From assembly GCF_023634065.1 (NCBI RefSeq), contig NZ_JALKCV010000004.1:62001-126000 (forward strand): 64,000 bases of DNA. Reading direction: 5' to 3'. A program made the translations under genes and the position numbers. Origin of the DNA: Microbulbifer litoralis (GTDB lineage Bacteria > Pseudomonadota > Gammaproteobacteria > Pseudomonadales > Cellvibrionaceae). Positions 8,780-18,745 of this stretch are shown here, in pieces. The notes under the pieces were generated by a model. The model had not been told where the DNA came from. It made no database searches and was given only the letters and a program-made list of their open reading frames with translations. How positions within the stretch are numbered: the first letter of the stretch is position 1; each line of letters opens with the position of its first letter.

Positions 8780-9598
8780 TCACTCCGCGAAAAGTCTTGC
8801 GAAAGCGGATTCGACCTGTGCGGACTCGGGCAGTTCGATGCCAAAGGTATCCAGCAACGTCCGTCGCAGTGCACCCGGCCCGGCCAGAACGGATTCCCGC
8901 TTTTCCCCGCCGGGCGGATAAAAGGTGAGCCTGTTGTTACTCAGCGTGTGCCGACCGCCCTCACCTCCCCGTGTGGCAATCAGCTCGCGAGTGAAATGCG
9001 AATCGGGATGGGTGGAGCAGTACCAGTTGAAAACCTTGTAATCACCGGCGGACTGCTGCTGCAGATCGAACCGGTAGATCGGCTTCCATTCGCCGCGCAC
9101 GTCCGCCTGCACCAGGTATTCCTGCCCCGATCGCAAAATGCAGTAGTTTCCCTGGGGACTCGCCTGTGCCTCCGCGGTATCCAGCCGCAGTGGCGCGGTT
9201 GGAGTCTGGCTGCCGAAGCCCACATCCACCAGGTACGGAACTTCCCCGACCTGCGCGCGCAACATCATATGGGACTGGGGCGGCATCGCATCCTCCGGCG
9301 CCTGCCAGAGCACCCTTGCGGCCAGCGGTGTGACCTCGATACCGATCGACTCCAGCACCGCCCGCATCAGTGTATTCTGTTCGTAGCAATAACCACCGCG
9401 ACGGCTGCGCACCAGCTTCTGCTCCACGGCGGGCAGGTCGATTTCCACCGGCCAGCCGAGAAACGGGTTCAGGTTTTCAAACGGAATGGCCCGCGTATGT
9501 CGCGCCACGAGTTTTCCGATGCTATCCAGGTCCGCTGCGGGCCTGCCGGAAAAATCGATGCGTTGCAGGTACGCATCGAGGTCGATCATTTCTCCCAT
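8780..9598 (-). CDS. nat: Arylamine N-acetyltransferase
   Basis: Cytoplasmic enzyme transferring acetyl from acetyl-CoA to arylamines or hydrazines, 272 residues (usual bacterial length 260-280). The Cys-His-Asp triad is visible: C71 in RGGYCYEQN, H110 in PPQSHMML and D125 in YLVDVGFGS. The start at 9598 has GAGGG seven bases upstream; an internal Met4 is also possible. It is convergent with the LPMO gene and monocistronic. Its physiological substrate cannot be inferred from the neighbours. Confidence 0.9.
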   Translation of the reverse strand: MGEMIDLDAYLQRIDFSGRPAADLDSIGKLVARHTRAIPFENLNPFLGWPVEIDLPAVEQKLVRSRRGGYCYEQNTLMRAVLESIGIEVTPLAARVLWQAPEDAMPPQSHMMLRAQVGEVPYLVDVGFGSQTPTAPLRLDTAEAQASPQGNYCILRSGQEYLVQADVRGEWKPIYRFDLQQQSAGDYKVFNWYCSTHPDSHFTRELIATRGGEGGRHTLSNNRLTFYPPGGEKRESVLAGPGALRRTLLDTFGIELPESAQVESAFARLFAE

Positions 9599-9676
9599 GA
9601 GTTTCCCTCGCTCTGTAAAGGACGGAGCGCAGTTTGCAACCTCAAGTCAGGTTCAGGTCAAGGGCACGGCCAATAA

Positions 9677-9698
9677 AAAAGGCCCCGCAGGGCCTTTT
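9677..9698 (-). terminator. Rho-independent terminator of glcB
   Basis: Nine-base arms AAAAGGCCC and GGGCCTTTT enclose CGCA. Read on the minus strand the stem is followed by a T-run, and it sits 20 bases past the glcB stop. Confidence 0.85.
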
Positions 9699-9717
9699 GG
9701 ATGACTACCGCTTCGAA

Positions 9718-11907
9718 TCAGGCGCGCTTCGCCTTCAGTTGTTTTTCCTTGAACTGGCGGCGCCGGCGGTGCAACACCGGTTCGGTGTAGCCGTTGGGCT
9801 GCGCGCAGCCGTCGAACACCAGTTCACAGGCGGCCTGGAAGGCGATGCTGTCGTCGAAGTCCGGAGACATATCACGGTAACCGGAGTCGCCGGCGTTCTG
9901 GCGATCCACCACCGCAGCCATGCGCCGCATGGTTTCCTCCACCTGCTGGCGGGTCGCCACGCCCTGCTTCAGCCAGTTGGCGATATGCTGCGATGAAATC
10001 CGCAGCGTGGCGCGGTCTTCCATCAGGCCCACATCGTGGATATCCGGCACCTTGGAGCAGCCGACGCCCTGGTCGATCCAGCGCACCACATAGCCGAGGA
10101 TGCCCTGGGCATTGTTGTCCAGTTCGCGCTGGATTTCTTCGGCACTCCAGTTGGCCTCTTCCGCCACCGGCACCGTGAGGATATCGTCCAGCCTTGCGTG
10201 CTCGCGCTCAGCCAGCTCCTGCTGGCGCTTGGCCACATCGACCTTGTGATAGTGGAGCGCATGCAGGGTCGCCGCGGTGGGCGACGGCACCCAGGCGGTA
10301 CTGGCGCCGGCCATCGGGTGCGACAACTTGGCTTTCATCATGTCGGCCATCAGGTCGGGCATGGCCCACATTCCCTTGCCGATCTGCGCCCTGCCCCTGA
10401 GGCCGGTTTCCAGGCCGGTGTCCACATTCCAGTCCTCGTAGGCACTGATCCACTTGGACTGTTTCATGTCGCCCTTGCGGATCATGGCGCCGGCCAGCAT
10501 CGACGTATGGATTTCGTCGCCGGTGCGGTCCAGGAAACCGGTATTGATAAAGGCCACCCGCTCTTTCGCCGCGGCGATACAGGCTTTCAGGTTGACGGTG
10601 GTGCGGCGCTCCTCGTCCATGATGCCCATCTTGAGGGTGTTGCGCGCGAGCCCCAGCGCGTCCTCGATGCGGCTGAACAAAGTATCGGCAAAGGCCACTT
10701 CCTCCGGGCCGTGCATTTTCGGCTTGACGATATAGACGCTGCCGGTGCGGGAGTTCTTCAGCTCGCCGGTGCCGCGCAGGTCGTGCAGTGCAATCAGGCT
10801 GGTGATCATGCCGTCGAGAATACCCTCGGGTATCTCGTTGCCGTCTTTATCCAGAATCGCGTCGTTGGTCATCAGGTGGCCGACATTGCGCACAAACATC
10901 AGGCTGCGCCCCGGCAGTGTCCGCGGGTTGCCGTTGGGGGAAATATACTCCCGGTCGGGATTGAGCCTACGCTGGAAAGTCTGGCCGCCCTTTTCGATGG
11001 TCTCTGCCAGGTCCCCTTTCATCAGACCGAGCCAGTTGCGGTAGACGACCACCTTGTCCTCCGCGTCCACGGCCGCGACCGAGTCCTCGCAGTCCATGAT
11101 GGTGGTAATCGCGGATTCCACCAGCACGTCCTTGACGCCGGCGGCATCGGTCTTGCCGATCGGATGTTCGCGGTCGATCTGGATTTCGAAATGCAGGCCG
11201 TGCTGCCGGAGCAGTATGGCCTCGGGTTCGCCGGCGCTGCCGCGATAGCCGGCGAACTGCTTGCTGTTCTGCAGTGTCGCGACATCGCCATTGCCCAACA
11301 CCGCCTCCAGCAGCGAGCCGTTGATACGGTACTCGGCAACGTCCCGGTGGCTGCCCCCGGTCAGCGGCGCGGACTGGTCCAGTACCTCGCGCGCATACTC
11401 GATGACCCTGGCACCGCGCACCGGGTTGTAGCCGCTGCCCTTTTCCGCGCCGTCGTCTTCCGGGATCACGTCGGTGCCGTAGAGGGCGTCGTAGAGGCTG
11501 CCCCAGCGGGCGTTGGCCGCGTTCAGCGAATAGCGGGCATTCATCACCGGCACGACCAACTGCGGCCCGGCCATGGTGGCGATTTCCGCATCGACGTTTT
11601 CCGTGGTCGCGGTGAAATCCGCGGGCTCTTCCACCAGGTAGCCGATCTCCCGCAGGAATTCCCTGTAGCGGTCGAGATCGCGATAGGCACCGGGATTGTC
11701 GGTGTACCACTGGTCGATCTGTGCCTGGATCCGGTCCCGCTTCTCGAGCAGCGAACGGTTCACCGGCGCCAGGTCGTCGAGGATATTTTTCAGCTCGGCC
11801 CAGAACACATCGGCATCCACGCCGGTCCCGGGAATTACTTCTTCGGTGACCAGTTTGTACAGTTCAGATGCGATTTGCAGTTCGCCGACTTGGACTCGTT
11901 CCGTCAT
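9718..11907 (-). CDS. glcB: Malate synthase G
   Basis: Condenses glyoxylate with acetyl-CoA to malate, the second step of the glyoxylate shunt; 729 residues, close to the ~723 of E. coli GlcB. Recognisable segments are [22 protein letters not shown], the G-isoform region [10 protein letters not shown] and [19 protein letters not shown], and the [22 protein letters not shown] loop before the C-terminal cap with the [14 protein letters not shown] tail. The ATG has GAGAGG upstream. It lies on the same strand as the LysR gene and two genes from isocitrate lyase, so both shunt enzymes are clustered though not co-transcribed. Confidence 0.97.
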   Translation of the reverse strand: MTERVQVGELQIASELYKLVTEEVIPGTGVDADVFWAELKNILDDLAPVNRSLLEKRDRIQAQIDQWYTDNPGAYRDLDRYREFLREIGYLVEEPADFTATTENVDAEIATMAGPQLVVPVMNARYSLNAANARWGSLYDALYGTDVIPEDDGAEKGSGYNPVRGARVIEYAREVLDQSAPLTGGSHRDVAEYRINGSLLEAVLGNGDVATLQNSKQFAGYRGSAGEPEAILLRQHGLHFEIQIDREHPIGKTDAAGVKDVLVESAITTIMDCEDSVAAVDAEDKVVVYRNWLGLMKGDLAETIEKGGQTFQRRLNPDREYISPNGNPRTLPGRSLMFVRNVGHLMTNDAILDKDGNEIPEGILDGMITSLIALHDLRGTGELKNSRTGSVYIVKPKMHGPEEVAFADTLFSRIEDALGLARNTLKMGIMDEERRTTVNLKACIAAAKERVAFINTGFLDRTGDEIHTSMLAGAMIRKGDMKQSKWISAYEDWNVDTGLETGLRGRAQIGKGMWAMPDLMADMMKAKLSHPMAGASTAWVPSPTAATLHALHYHKVDVAKRQQELAEREHARLDDILTVPVAEEANWSAEEIQRELDNNAQGILGYVVRWIDQGVGCSKVPDIHDVGLMEDRATLRISSQHIANWLKQGVATRQQVEETMRRMAAVVDRQNAGDSGYRDMSPDFDDSIAFQAACELVFDGCAQPNGYTEPVLHRRRRQFKEKQLKAKRA

Positions 11908-12104
11908 ATCCGGGCCTCTCGCTGATTGTTGGAGCTCAATTGTTAGAGTTGGGGCATTCTAAACAGCCGCTCGAGCATATAACTAATTTATAGGTGCAAT
12001 TTTCACTATTCACAGATTCGATTTAACAGATCCTGAAAAGAATACGAAGGCCGATGCGAAGGTCCCGGTTACCGGGGTCGCCCCGAAGCAAGCTTACAGG
12101 CACC

Positions 12105-13040
12105 CTAGAGCTGCCGCCCGATATCCAGAATCAAGCGGCGCAGCCACCGGTGCGGCGCACTCTGCTGCAGCAGCGGGCTCCAGGCCATTTTCAGTTCCAG
12201 CGGCGGTATCTCCAGCGGCGGGTCGCGGCGCACCACGCGGGGATTGTCGGCCGCCAGTTGTGCCAGCCGCGTGGGCACCGTGACGATCAGGTCGCTCTGT
12301 TCCGCCAGCAGCATCGCCACCTGGTAGTGGCGGGTGAATACCGCGATCTCCCGCTTCTCGCCCTGGCGCCCGATGGCCTCGTCCACCCAGCCCAGCCGCT
12401 GCACGTCTTCCGGGTTGACCCCCACGCCGACGCCCATCCCCGTCTTGCTGACCCAGATATGCTGCGCCTGCAGGTAGCTCTGGAGATTGTAGTCCCCGAG
12501 GATCGGGTTATCGGCCCGCATGACGCAGGAGAAGCTGTCGCGCCACACCGTCGCCTGGTGGAAGCTCTGCGGCATGCTGTCGAAGCGGTTGATGACCATA
12601 TCCACCTTGCCCTGCTCCACGTCCACGAAGCTCACGTCGCTCGGCGTCATGATATCGAGACTGATGCCCGGGGCCCGGTCGCGGAGCTGGATCAGGAGCG
12701 GCGGAATCAGCGTGGATTCGGCGTAGTCGCTCGCCATAATGCGGAAGGTACGGCGCGCATCGGCCGGTGCGAAATCCCGGTTGGGCTGTATCACCCGGTC
12801 GATCGAGGCCAGCGCCTCGCGGACCATCGGCTGCAGCTCCAGGGCGCGCTCGGTGGGCATCATGCCCTCGCGGGTGCGCACCAGCAGCGGGTCGTCAAAC
12901 AGCTCCCGCAGGCGTTTGAGGCCATTGCTCATGGCGGGCTGGGACAGGCCCAGATAATTGGCGGCGCGGGTCACATTGCGCTCGCGCAGCAGTACATCCA
13001 GGTACACAAGCAGGTTGAGGTCGGCTCTTTCCAGATTCAT
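12105..13040 (-). CDS. LysR-family regulator, probable glyoxylate-shunt regulator
   Basis: LysR-type regulator of 311 residues. The N-terminal winged helix (LLVYLDVLLRERNVTRAANYLGLSQPAMSNGLKRLRELF) and the effector domain (MASDYAESTLIPPLL onward) resemble the NodD/LeuO-like branch. The Met at 13040 starts the canonical MNLERADLNLL; the longer reading from 13121 would run through the promoter. It is divergent from aceA with a 110-bp gap and followed by glcB on its own strand, an arrangement that suggests it controls aceA and perhaps glcB. The effector is unknown. Confidence 0.88.
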   Translation of the reverse strand: MNLERADLNLLVYLDVLLRERNVTRAANYLGLSQPAMSNGLKRLRELFDDPLLVRTREGMMPTERALELQPMVREALASIDRVIQPNRDFAPADARRTFRIMASDYAESTLIPPLLIQLRDRAPGISLDIMTPSDVSFVDVEQGKVDMVINRFDSMPQSFHQATVWRDSFSCVMRADNPILGDYNLQSYLQAQHIWVSKTGMGVGVGVNPEDVQRLGWVDEAIGRQGEKREIAVFTRHYQVAMLLAEQSDLIVTVPTRLAQLAADNPRVVRRDPPLEIPPLELKMAWSPLLQQSAPHRWLRRLILDIGRQL

Positions 13041-13150
13041 ATATTTGTCTGACTGATAGCGGAAATTAAGATAATAAATTAGGCAAATTATGCCAGAGCC
13101 ACTAGGATTCTCAACACCCAATCGCAGTCACCTTTTGAGGATTCAAAGCC

Positions 13151-14749
13151 ATGTCCACCTACGAGAAAGACATAGAAGCGGCAAGCAAGCTCTGTGACGC
13201 CCACGGCAGTTCCTGGGACGCCATCAACCCGGAATACGTGGCGCGCATGCGCGCCCAGAACCGGTTCAAGACCGGCCTGGACATCGCCAGGTACACCGCC
13301 GACATCATGCGTAAGGACATGGAGAACTACGACAACGACAGCTCCAAGTACACCCAGTCACTGGGCTGCTGGCACGGTTTTATCGGCCAGCAGAAAATGA
13401 TTTCGATCAAGAAGCACTTCGAGGGCAATACCGATCGCCGCTACCTGTATCTGTCCGGCTGGATGGTCGCGGCGCTGCGCAGCGAGTTCGGCCCCCTGCC
13501 CGACCAGTCGATGCACGAGAAGACCGCGGTCGCCGGCCTGATCGAGGAGCTCTACACCTTCCTGCGCCAGGCGGATGCGCGCGAGCTGGGCGGCCTGTTC
13601 CGCGAGCTGGATGCGGCGCGGGACGCCGGTGACAAGGCTGCAGAGAAAGCGATCCAGGACAAGATCGACAACCACGTGACCCACGTCGTGCCGATCATCG
13701 CCGATATCGACGCCGGTTTCGGCAATGCCGAGGCCACCTACCTGCTGGCCAGGAAGATGATCGAGGCAGGCGCCTGCTGCATCCAGATCGAAAACCAGGT
13801 GTCCGACGAGAAGCAGTGCGGCCACCAGGACGGCAAGGTGACCGTTCCCCACGAGGAGTTCCTGGCCAAGATCCGCGCGGTTCGCTACGCCTTCCTCGAG
13901 CTGGGTGTCGACAACGGTGTAATCGTCGCCCGCACCGACTCCCTGGGTGCCGGCCTGACCAAGCAGATCGCCGTCACCCACGAACCGGGCGACCTGGGCG
14001 ACCAGTACAACGCCTTCCTGGACTGCGAGGAAGTGAGCGATGCCGAGCTGGCCAACGGCGACGTGGTGATCAAGCGCGACGGCAAACTGCTGCGCCCGAA
14101 ACGCCTGGCTTCCAACCTGTTCCAGTTCCGCAAGGGCACCGGCGAGGCGCGCTGCATCCTCGACAGCGTGACCTCACTGCAGAACGGCGCCGACCTGATC
14201 TGGATCGAAACCGAAAAACCCCATGTCCGCCAGATCGGCGCCATGATGGACGAGATCCGCAAGCAGGTGCCCGACGCGAAACTGGTGTACAACAACAGCC
14301 CGTCGTTCAACTGGACCCTGAATTTCCGCCAGCAGGTATTCGACGCCTGGAAAGAGGAAGGCAAAGACGTATCCGCGTACGACCGCGACAAGCTGATGAG
14401 CGCCGAGTACGACGATACCGAGCTGTCCGCTGCGGCGGACGCCAAGATCCGCACCTTCCAGGAGGACGCCTCCCGCGAGGCCGGTATCTTCCACCACCTG
14501 ATCACCCTGCCGACCTATCACACCGCGGCCCTGTCCACCGACAACCTGGCCAAGGCGTACTTCGGTGACGAAGCCATGCTGGGTTACGTGAAGGGCGTAC
14601 AGCGGAAAGAGATCCGGGAGGGTATCGCCTGCGTCAAACACCAGAATATGGCCGGTTCCGACATGGGCGACGACCACAAGGAATACTTTGCCGGTGAAGC
14701 GGCGCTGAAAGCGGCCGGTAAAGACAACACCATGAACCAGTTCGGTTGA
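13151..14749 (+). CDS. aceA: Isocitrate lyase (long, Pseudomonas-type)
   Basis: Cleaves isocitrate to glyoxylate and succinate, first step of the glyoxylate shunt; 532 residues, matching the ~531-residue isocitrate lyase of pseudomonads rather than the 434-residue E. coli form. The catalytic loop is seen as SDEKQCGHQDGK, with the substrate-binding ADIDAGFGN, the VARTDSLGAGL strand and NNSPSFNW nearby. GAGG lies ten bases before the ATG. A terminator follows at once, so the gene is monocistronic. Its divergent LysR neighbour probably regulates it. Confidence 0.97.
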   Translation: MSTYEKDIEAASKLCDAHGSSWDAINPEYVARMRAQNRFKTGLDIARYTADIMRKDMENYDNDSSKYTQSLGCWHGFIGQQKMISIKKHFEGNTDRRYLYLSGWMVAALRSEFGPLPDQSMHEKTAVAGLIEELYTFLRQADARELGGLFRELDAARDAGDKAAEKAIQDKIDNHVTHVVPIIADIDAGFGNAEATYLLARKMIEAGACCIQIENQVSDEKQCGHQDGKVTVPHEEFLAKIRAVRYAFLELGVDNGVIVARTDSLGAGLTKQIAVTHEPGDLGDQYNAFLDCEEVSDAELANGDVVIKRDGKLLRPKRLASNLFQFRKGTGEARCILDSVTSLQNGADLIWIETEKPHVRQIGAMMDEIRKQVPDAKLVYNNSPSFNWTLNFRQQVFDAWKEEGKDVSAYDRDKLMSAEYDDTELSAAADAKIRTFQEDASREAGIFHHLITLPTYHTAALSTDNLAKAYFGDEAMLGYVKGVQRKEIREGIACVKHQNMAGSDMGDDHKEYFAGEAALKAAGKDNTMNQFG

Positions 14750-14808
14750 TCGGTTTTCCGGACTCGTCACCAGACTCTGTAGCCAGAGTAATATCCTTCA
14801 CTCATTGC

Positions 14809-14832
14809 GGGCCGCTTTTGCGGCCCTTTTTT
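14809..14832 (+). terminator. Rho-independent terminator of aceA
   Basis: GGGCCGC and GCGGCCC form a seven-base stem with a TTTT loop, followed by six T residues, about 60 bases past the aceA stop. Confidence 0.88.
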
Positions 14833-15067
14833 ATTTCACGCTACTTATCGACTTTTATTGAATAACCCGGCAGGTTTTCCATTTCGGGCCCGATCATCGC
14901 GCAGTGACCCCGCCATTTCGTGACGCCATTCGAATTTTCGCCCTTCCCCGCTTTTCGGCGGTATCGCTACCACTGTCAAAAGTCATATATTTCCGACAAA
15001 ACAATAATGACGAAGCATGCCTCGCACTGAATAACCAGCAACAGAGAGAAAAAGGGAGATCCTAACC
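14833..15067 (+). promoter_or_regulatory. Upstream region of the cellulase gene with a LacI-type operator-like palindrome
   Basis: After the aceA terminator this AT-richer stretch carries no ORF. GGTATCGCTACC at 14960-14971 is a near-perfect palindrome centred on CG, like LacI-family operators such as those of cellulose-responsive regulators. An AT-rich patch around 14980-15010 may hold the promoter, but no convincing -35/-10 pair was found. GGGAG at about 15054 is the ribosome-binding site of the cellulase gene. Low confidence beyond the palindrome itself. Confidence 0.3.
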
Positions 15068-17413
15068 ATGCGATTATCGCATCAGTGTTTGTTGTTCAGT
15101 ATGTGCCTTGTGGCGCCATCGGCCTTTGCCGCACAGGCAACCATGAATATCACCAACGACTGGGGGCAAGGTGCCCAGGCGGAAATCGTCGTACTCAATG
15201 ACGATCCGGTACCGCTGTCCGACTGGACCGTGGAGTTCGACCTGGATGCCGAAATCACCCAGATCTGGAACGGCAATATCGTTTCCCATACGGGCAGCCA
15301 CTACGTTGTCGGACCGGCCGGCTACAACGGCACCGTGGGTGTGGACGGCCAGGTCAGCATCGGCTTCCTGACCACACCGGGCGGTCTCTCCGCGGTGCCG
15401 GTCACCGTGCAGGGCGACGGCGGTGGCTCCTCCAGTTCGTCGTCGAGCAGCTCGTCTTCCAGCAGCTCGAGTTCCTCCAGCAGTTCTTCGAGCAGCAGTT
15501 CCAGTTCGTCCTCCAGCAGCTCCTCGTCTTCATCCAGTTCTTCCTCTTCCAGTAGCTCCAGCGGTGGCGACTACCTGGGCTACGAGACCAGCGGCTTTAT
15601 CACCGTGGACCAGTTCGGCTACCTGCCGGACAGCGAGAAGGTGGCCGTGCTGCGCGATCCGCAACTGGGTTACGACAGCGCCGGCGAATACGTGCCCGAC
15701 AGCGATATCAGGGTGGTGGACCTGGACTCCGGCGAAGTCGTCTACACGGCCCAGGCCAGCGCCTGGAACGGCGGCGCCACCGGGGACAACTCCGGCGACC
15801 GCGTCTGGCACCTGGATTTCTCCGCGGTGACCGCGCCCGGCGAATATATTCTTGCGGACGCACAGAGTGAACTGCGCTCCCCCGCCTTCCGTATCGGTGC
15901 CGATATCTACCGGCCGGTACTGGAACAGGCCGTGCGCACCTTCTACTACCAGCGCGCCGGCTTTGCCAAACAGTCTCCCTACGCCGACGCGCGCTGGGCG
16001 GACGGCGCCAGCCACCTGGGCACCAGCCAGGACCCCGAGGCGACCCTGTACAGCGACGCCGACAATGCGAATACCCAGCGCGACCTGCGCGGCGGCTGGT
16101 TCGATGCCGGCGACTACAACAAGTACACCAACTGGCACGCCGACTACCTGATCGCGCTGCTGCACAGCTACCGGGAAAATCCCGCCGTGTGGAGCGACGA
16201 CTTCAATATCCCGGAATCCGGCAACGGTATCCCCGACCTGCTGGACGAGGTGATATGGGGCATGGACTGGCTGGTACGCATGCAGGAGGACAATGGTTCC
16301 GTGCTGTCGGTAATGGACCTGTCCCACGCCAGCCCGCCGTCTTCCGCCAGCGGCCCCAGCACCTATGGCCCCGCCACCACCGCCGCCAGCTACACCAGCG
16401 CCGCCGCATTCGCGCTGGGCAGCCATATTTTCGGGCAGATTGCCGGCCTCGAGAGCTATGCCGCAGACCTGCGGGACCGCGCAGAAGCCGCCTGGCAGTG
16501 GGCGCAGGCCAATCCCGCGGTGACCTTCTACAACGCCGATAACGGCGTCGCCGCCGGCGAGCAGGAGGTGGACGACTACGGTCGCTTTGCCAAGAGCCTG
16601 ATCGCCGCCGTCCAGTTGTACGGAGCCACAGGTGCAGCCGAATATCGCGACTATGTCGAGGCCAACTACCAGGATGCCCACCTGATGCTGTGGAGCTGGG
16701 CCTCCATCTGGGAGGCGGAAATCCAGCACGCGCTGCTCTACTACAGCTCGCTCGACGGCGTTTCAGGCGAGGTGGCCTCGGCCATCCGCAGCACCTATGA
16801 AACCGCCATGAACGGCGACGCCAACTGGCCGGCGGTGACCGGCGATATCGACGCCTACCGGGCCAGCATCCCGGAGTACACCTGGGGCAGCAATCGCAGC
16901 CACTCCCACCAGGGCAACCTCTACCTGGACCAGCAGTTGTTCAATGCCGGCGGACCCGGCACCGCTGAGGCCCGCGACGCGGCACTGCGCCACCTGAACT
17001 ACCTCCACGGCGTCAATCCGCGGGGTCAGGTCTACCTGTCCAATATGGGAGAATTCGGCGCGGAGCATTCTGTCGACAGCTTCTATCACACCTGGTTTGC
17101 CGACGGCAGCCCGCTGTGGGATTCGGTCGGGGAATCCTCCTACGGCCCGGCCCCGGGCTTCCTCGTCGGCGGTCCCAACCCCTCCTACGACTGGGACGCC
17201 TGCTGCCCGGGTAGTTGCGGCAGCCCGGAGAACAACGCTCTCTGCGGCGTGGCGCCACCGGAGCCGCCCTACGGCCAGCCGGCCCAGAAGTCCTTCCTGG
17301 ACTTCAACACCAGCTGGCCGCTGAACTCCTGGGCGGTTACCGAAAACCACAACGCCTACCAGGTGGCCTATATCCGCCTGCTGTCCAAGTTTGTACCGGC
17401 CGACAGCGAGTAA
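15068..17413 (+). CDS. Secreted GH9 endoglucanase (CBM2-like, polyserine linker, Ig-like, GH9)
   Basis: Extracellular cellulase of 781 residues. Signal peptide at 1-22 (cut near AFA-AQ). Residues 23-117 form a beta-sandwich resembling a CBM2 (W32, W53, W67 conserved) but lacking the usual terminal cysteine pair. Residues 121-165 are 45 consecutive serines. An N-terminal Ig-like CelD domain (about 175-275, FITVDQFGYLP) precedes the GH9 (alpha/alpha)6 barrel. The catalytic base region is GGWFDAGDYNKY (D346, D349), and the proton donor is E759 in VTENHNAYQ. GH9 enzymes invert beta-1,4-glucan linkages. It stands alone between the aceA terminator and its own terminator. The linker is the hallmark of Saccharophagus/Cellvibrio/Microbulbifer enzymes. 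Confidence 0.95.
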   Translation: MRLSHQCLLFSMCLVAPSAFAAQATMNITNDWGQGAQAEIVVLNDDPVPLSDWTVEFDLDAEITQIWNGNIVSHTGSHYVVGPAGYNGTVGVDGQVSIGFLTTPGGLSAVPVTVQGDGGGSSSSSSSSSSSSSSSSSSSSSSSSSSSSSSSSSSSSSSSSSSSSSGGDYLGYETSGFITVDQFGYLPDSEKVAVLRDPQLGYDSAGEYVPDSDIRVVDLDSGEVVYTAQASAWNGGATGDNSGDRVWHLDFSAVTAPGEYILADAQSELRSPAFRIGADIYRPVLEQAVRTFYYQRAGFAKQSPYADARWADGASHLGTSQDPEATLYSDADNANTQRDLRGGWFDAGDYNKYTNWHADYLIALLHSYRENPAVWSDDFNIPESGNGIPDLLDEVIWGMDWLVRMQEDNGSVLSVMDLSHASPPSSASGPSTYGPATTAASYTSAAAFALGSHIFGQIAGLESYAADLRDRAEAAWQWAQANPAVTFYNADNGVAAGEQEVDDYGRFAKSLIAAVQLYGATGAAEYRDYVEANYQDAHLMLWSWASIWEAEIQHALLYYSSLDGVSGEVASAIRSTYETAMNGDANWPAVTGDIDAYRASIPEYTWGSNRSHSHQGNLYLDQQLFNAGGPGTAEARDAALRHLNYLHGVNPRGQVYLSNMGEFGAEHSVDSFYHTWFADGSPLWDSVGESSYGPAPGFLVGGPNPSYDWDACCPGSCGSPENNALCGVAPPEPPYGQPAQKSFLDFNTSWPLNSWAVTENHNAYQVAYIRLLSKFVPADSE
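15428..15562 (+). repeat. Polyserine linker of 45 codons inside the GH9 gene
   Basis: Forty-five successive serine codons of mixed type (TCC, TCG, TCT, TCA, AGT, AGC). The mixture makes the DNA far less repetitive than the protein, so the run appears to be kept by selection on the serine tract rather than by triplet slippage. It joins the CBM2-like domain to the catalytic part. Confidence 0.95.
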
Positions 17414-17428
17414 ATCCTCCTACTGACA

Positions 17429-17451
17429 GGGCCGCGTCGGCGGCCCTTTTT
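17429..17451 (+). terminator. Rho-independent terminator of the GH9 gene
   Basis: GGGCCGC and GCGGCCC stem with a four-base loop and five T residues, 16 bases past the stop. It uses the same seven-base stem as the aceA terminator. Confidence 0.88.
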
Positions 17452-17533
17452 GTTCCCCCAGCCCGCTCTGCCGCCGAAAACCATACCGGATTCGACTAGC
17501 CTTAAGGGATAGGTCTGGCAACCGGCGGACACC

Positions 17534-18745
17534 ATGAGCAGTTCCGGTCTTGTACTGATTTTCAATGCCGGCAGTTCCTCGCTGAAGTTTTCGGTCATCG
17601 ACCCGGACTCCGGGCGCGAATCGCTCGATGGTATCGGCGATGCGCTGGGCAGTGAGCAGCCGGTACTCAAGTGGCAATACGACGGCCACAAGCACGCGCG
17701 GAAGCTGGACGCCGGCGCCGGTCACGGCGAAGTGATCGATTTCCTGGTGGGCGACCTGCTCGGAGAACTGCCGGCGCTGAAAAAACGCCTGATCGCCATC
17801 GGCCACCGAATCGTGCACGGCGGTGAACACTTTTCCCGATCGGTGCTGATCGACCGGAAGGTCATCGAGGCGATCGGGGAATGCGCGTCGCTGGCGCCGC
17901 TGCACAATCCCCCCGGCCTACTCGGTATCCGCGCTGCGCTCGAGGCATTCCCGCAGCTGCCGCAGGCGGCCGTGTTCGATACAGCCTTTCACCAGACACT
18001 GCCGGAACACGCCTACCTGTACGCGCTGCCCTATTCTCTCTACCGCGAGCACCGGCTGCGCCGCTACGGCATGCACGGCAGCAGCCACCGCTTTGTCAGC
18101 GAGCGCGCCGCCGATCTGCTGCAGAAGCCGTTGCGGGAGACGAATATCATTTCCGCCCACCTTGGCAACGGCGCCTCGGTGGCCGCAATCAAGGGCGGTA
18201 CCAGTGTCGATACCAGTATGGGGCTGACGCCGCTGGAAGGGCTGGTCATGGGAACCCGCTGCGGCGATGTGGACGCGGGCCTGCTGATGCACCTGCAGGA
18301 ATCCCTGGGCTATTCCCCCGAGCGTCTCAACCAATTGCTGAATCGCGAGAGCGGCCTGCTGGGTATTTCCGGGCTCAGCAACGACTGCCGCGAGCTGGAG
18401 CAGGCGGCCGCCGAAGGCCACCGCGGTGCCCGGCTGGCACTGGAGATATTCTGCTACCGGCTGGCCAAATATATCGCCGCCTATACAGTGCCGCTGCGGC
18501 GTGTCAACGCGGTGATTTTCACCGGCGGGATCGGCGAGAACTCAAGCTGGGTGCGGGAGCGGGTACTGCACTGGCTCGCCGCGCTGGACTACCGACTCGA
18601 TACGGAAATGAATGAGCGCATGCGCTTTGGCGCGGAAGGCGCAATTACACCGGCGGGCAGCCCCACTGCAATGGTGATCCCCACCAACGAGGAGTGGGTG
18701 ATTGCACGGGACGCCGCGGGACTCGTCGACGGGGAGAATGGCTGA
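17534..18745 (+). CDS. ackA: Acetate kinase
   Basis: Interconverts acetate plus ATP and acetyl phosphate, 403 residues (family about 400). The ASKHA-fold motifs are present: N-terminal [22 protein letters not shown], the HNPPGLLGI loop, [17 protein letters not shown] and the late adenosine motif FTGGIGENS. The ATG lies after a weak purine stretch. The stop overlaps the ATG of pta by one base, so both are translated as one unit. Together they allow acetate overflow or assimilation, beside the glyoxylate-shunt genes. Confidence 0.97.
   Translation: MSSSGLVLIFNAGSSSLKFSVIDPDSGRESLDGIGDALGSEQPVLKWQYDGHKHARKLDAGAGHGEVIDFLVGDLLGELPALKKRLIAIGHRIVHGGEHFSRSVLIDRKVIEAIGECASLAPLHNPPGLLGIRAALEAFPQLPQAAVFDTAFHQTLPEHAYLYALPYSLYREHRLRRYGMHGSSHRFVSERAADLLQKPLRETNIISAHLGNGASVAAIKGGTSVDTSMGLTPLEGLVMGTRCGDVDAGLLMHLQESLGYSPERLNQLLNRESGLLGISGLSNDCRELEQAAAEGHRGARLALEIFCYRLAKYIAAYTVPLRRVNAVIFTGGIGENSSWVRERVLHWLAALDYRLDTEMNERMRFGAEGAITPAGSPTAMVIPTNEEWVIARDAAGLVDGENG

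Noticed and set aside
10036-11925. A 629-residue plus-strand frame opposite malate synthase
   Set aside because: Composition is antisense-like and malate synthase G on the other strand is complete and canonical.
11925-11948. Direct repeat ATTGTTGGAG / ATTGTTAGAG upstream of malate synthase
   Set aside because: Two copies 14 bp apart within the leader; spacing fits no helical-turn rule and could be chance.
15428-15562. Serine-codon tract considered as a microsatellite or a CRISPR-like array
   Set aside because: It is in frame, uses mixed codons, has no regular repeat/spacer structure and is a well-known linker type.
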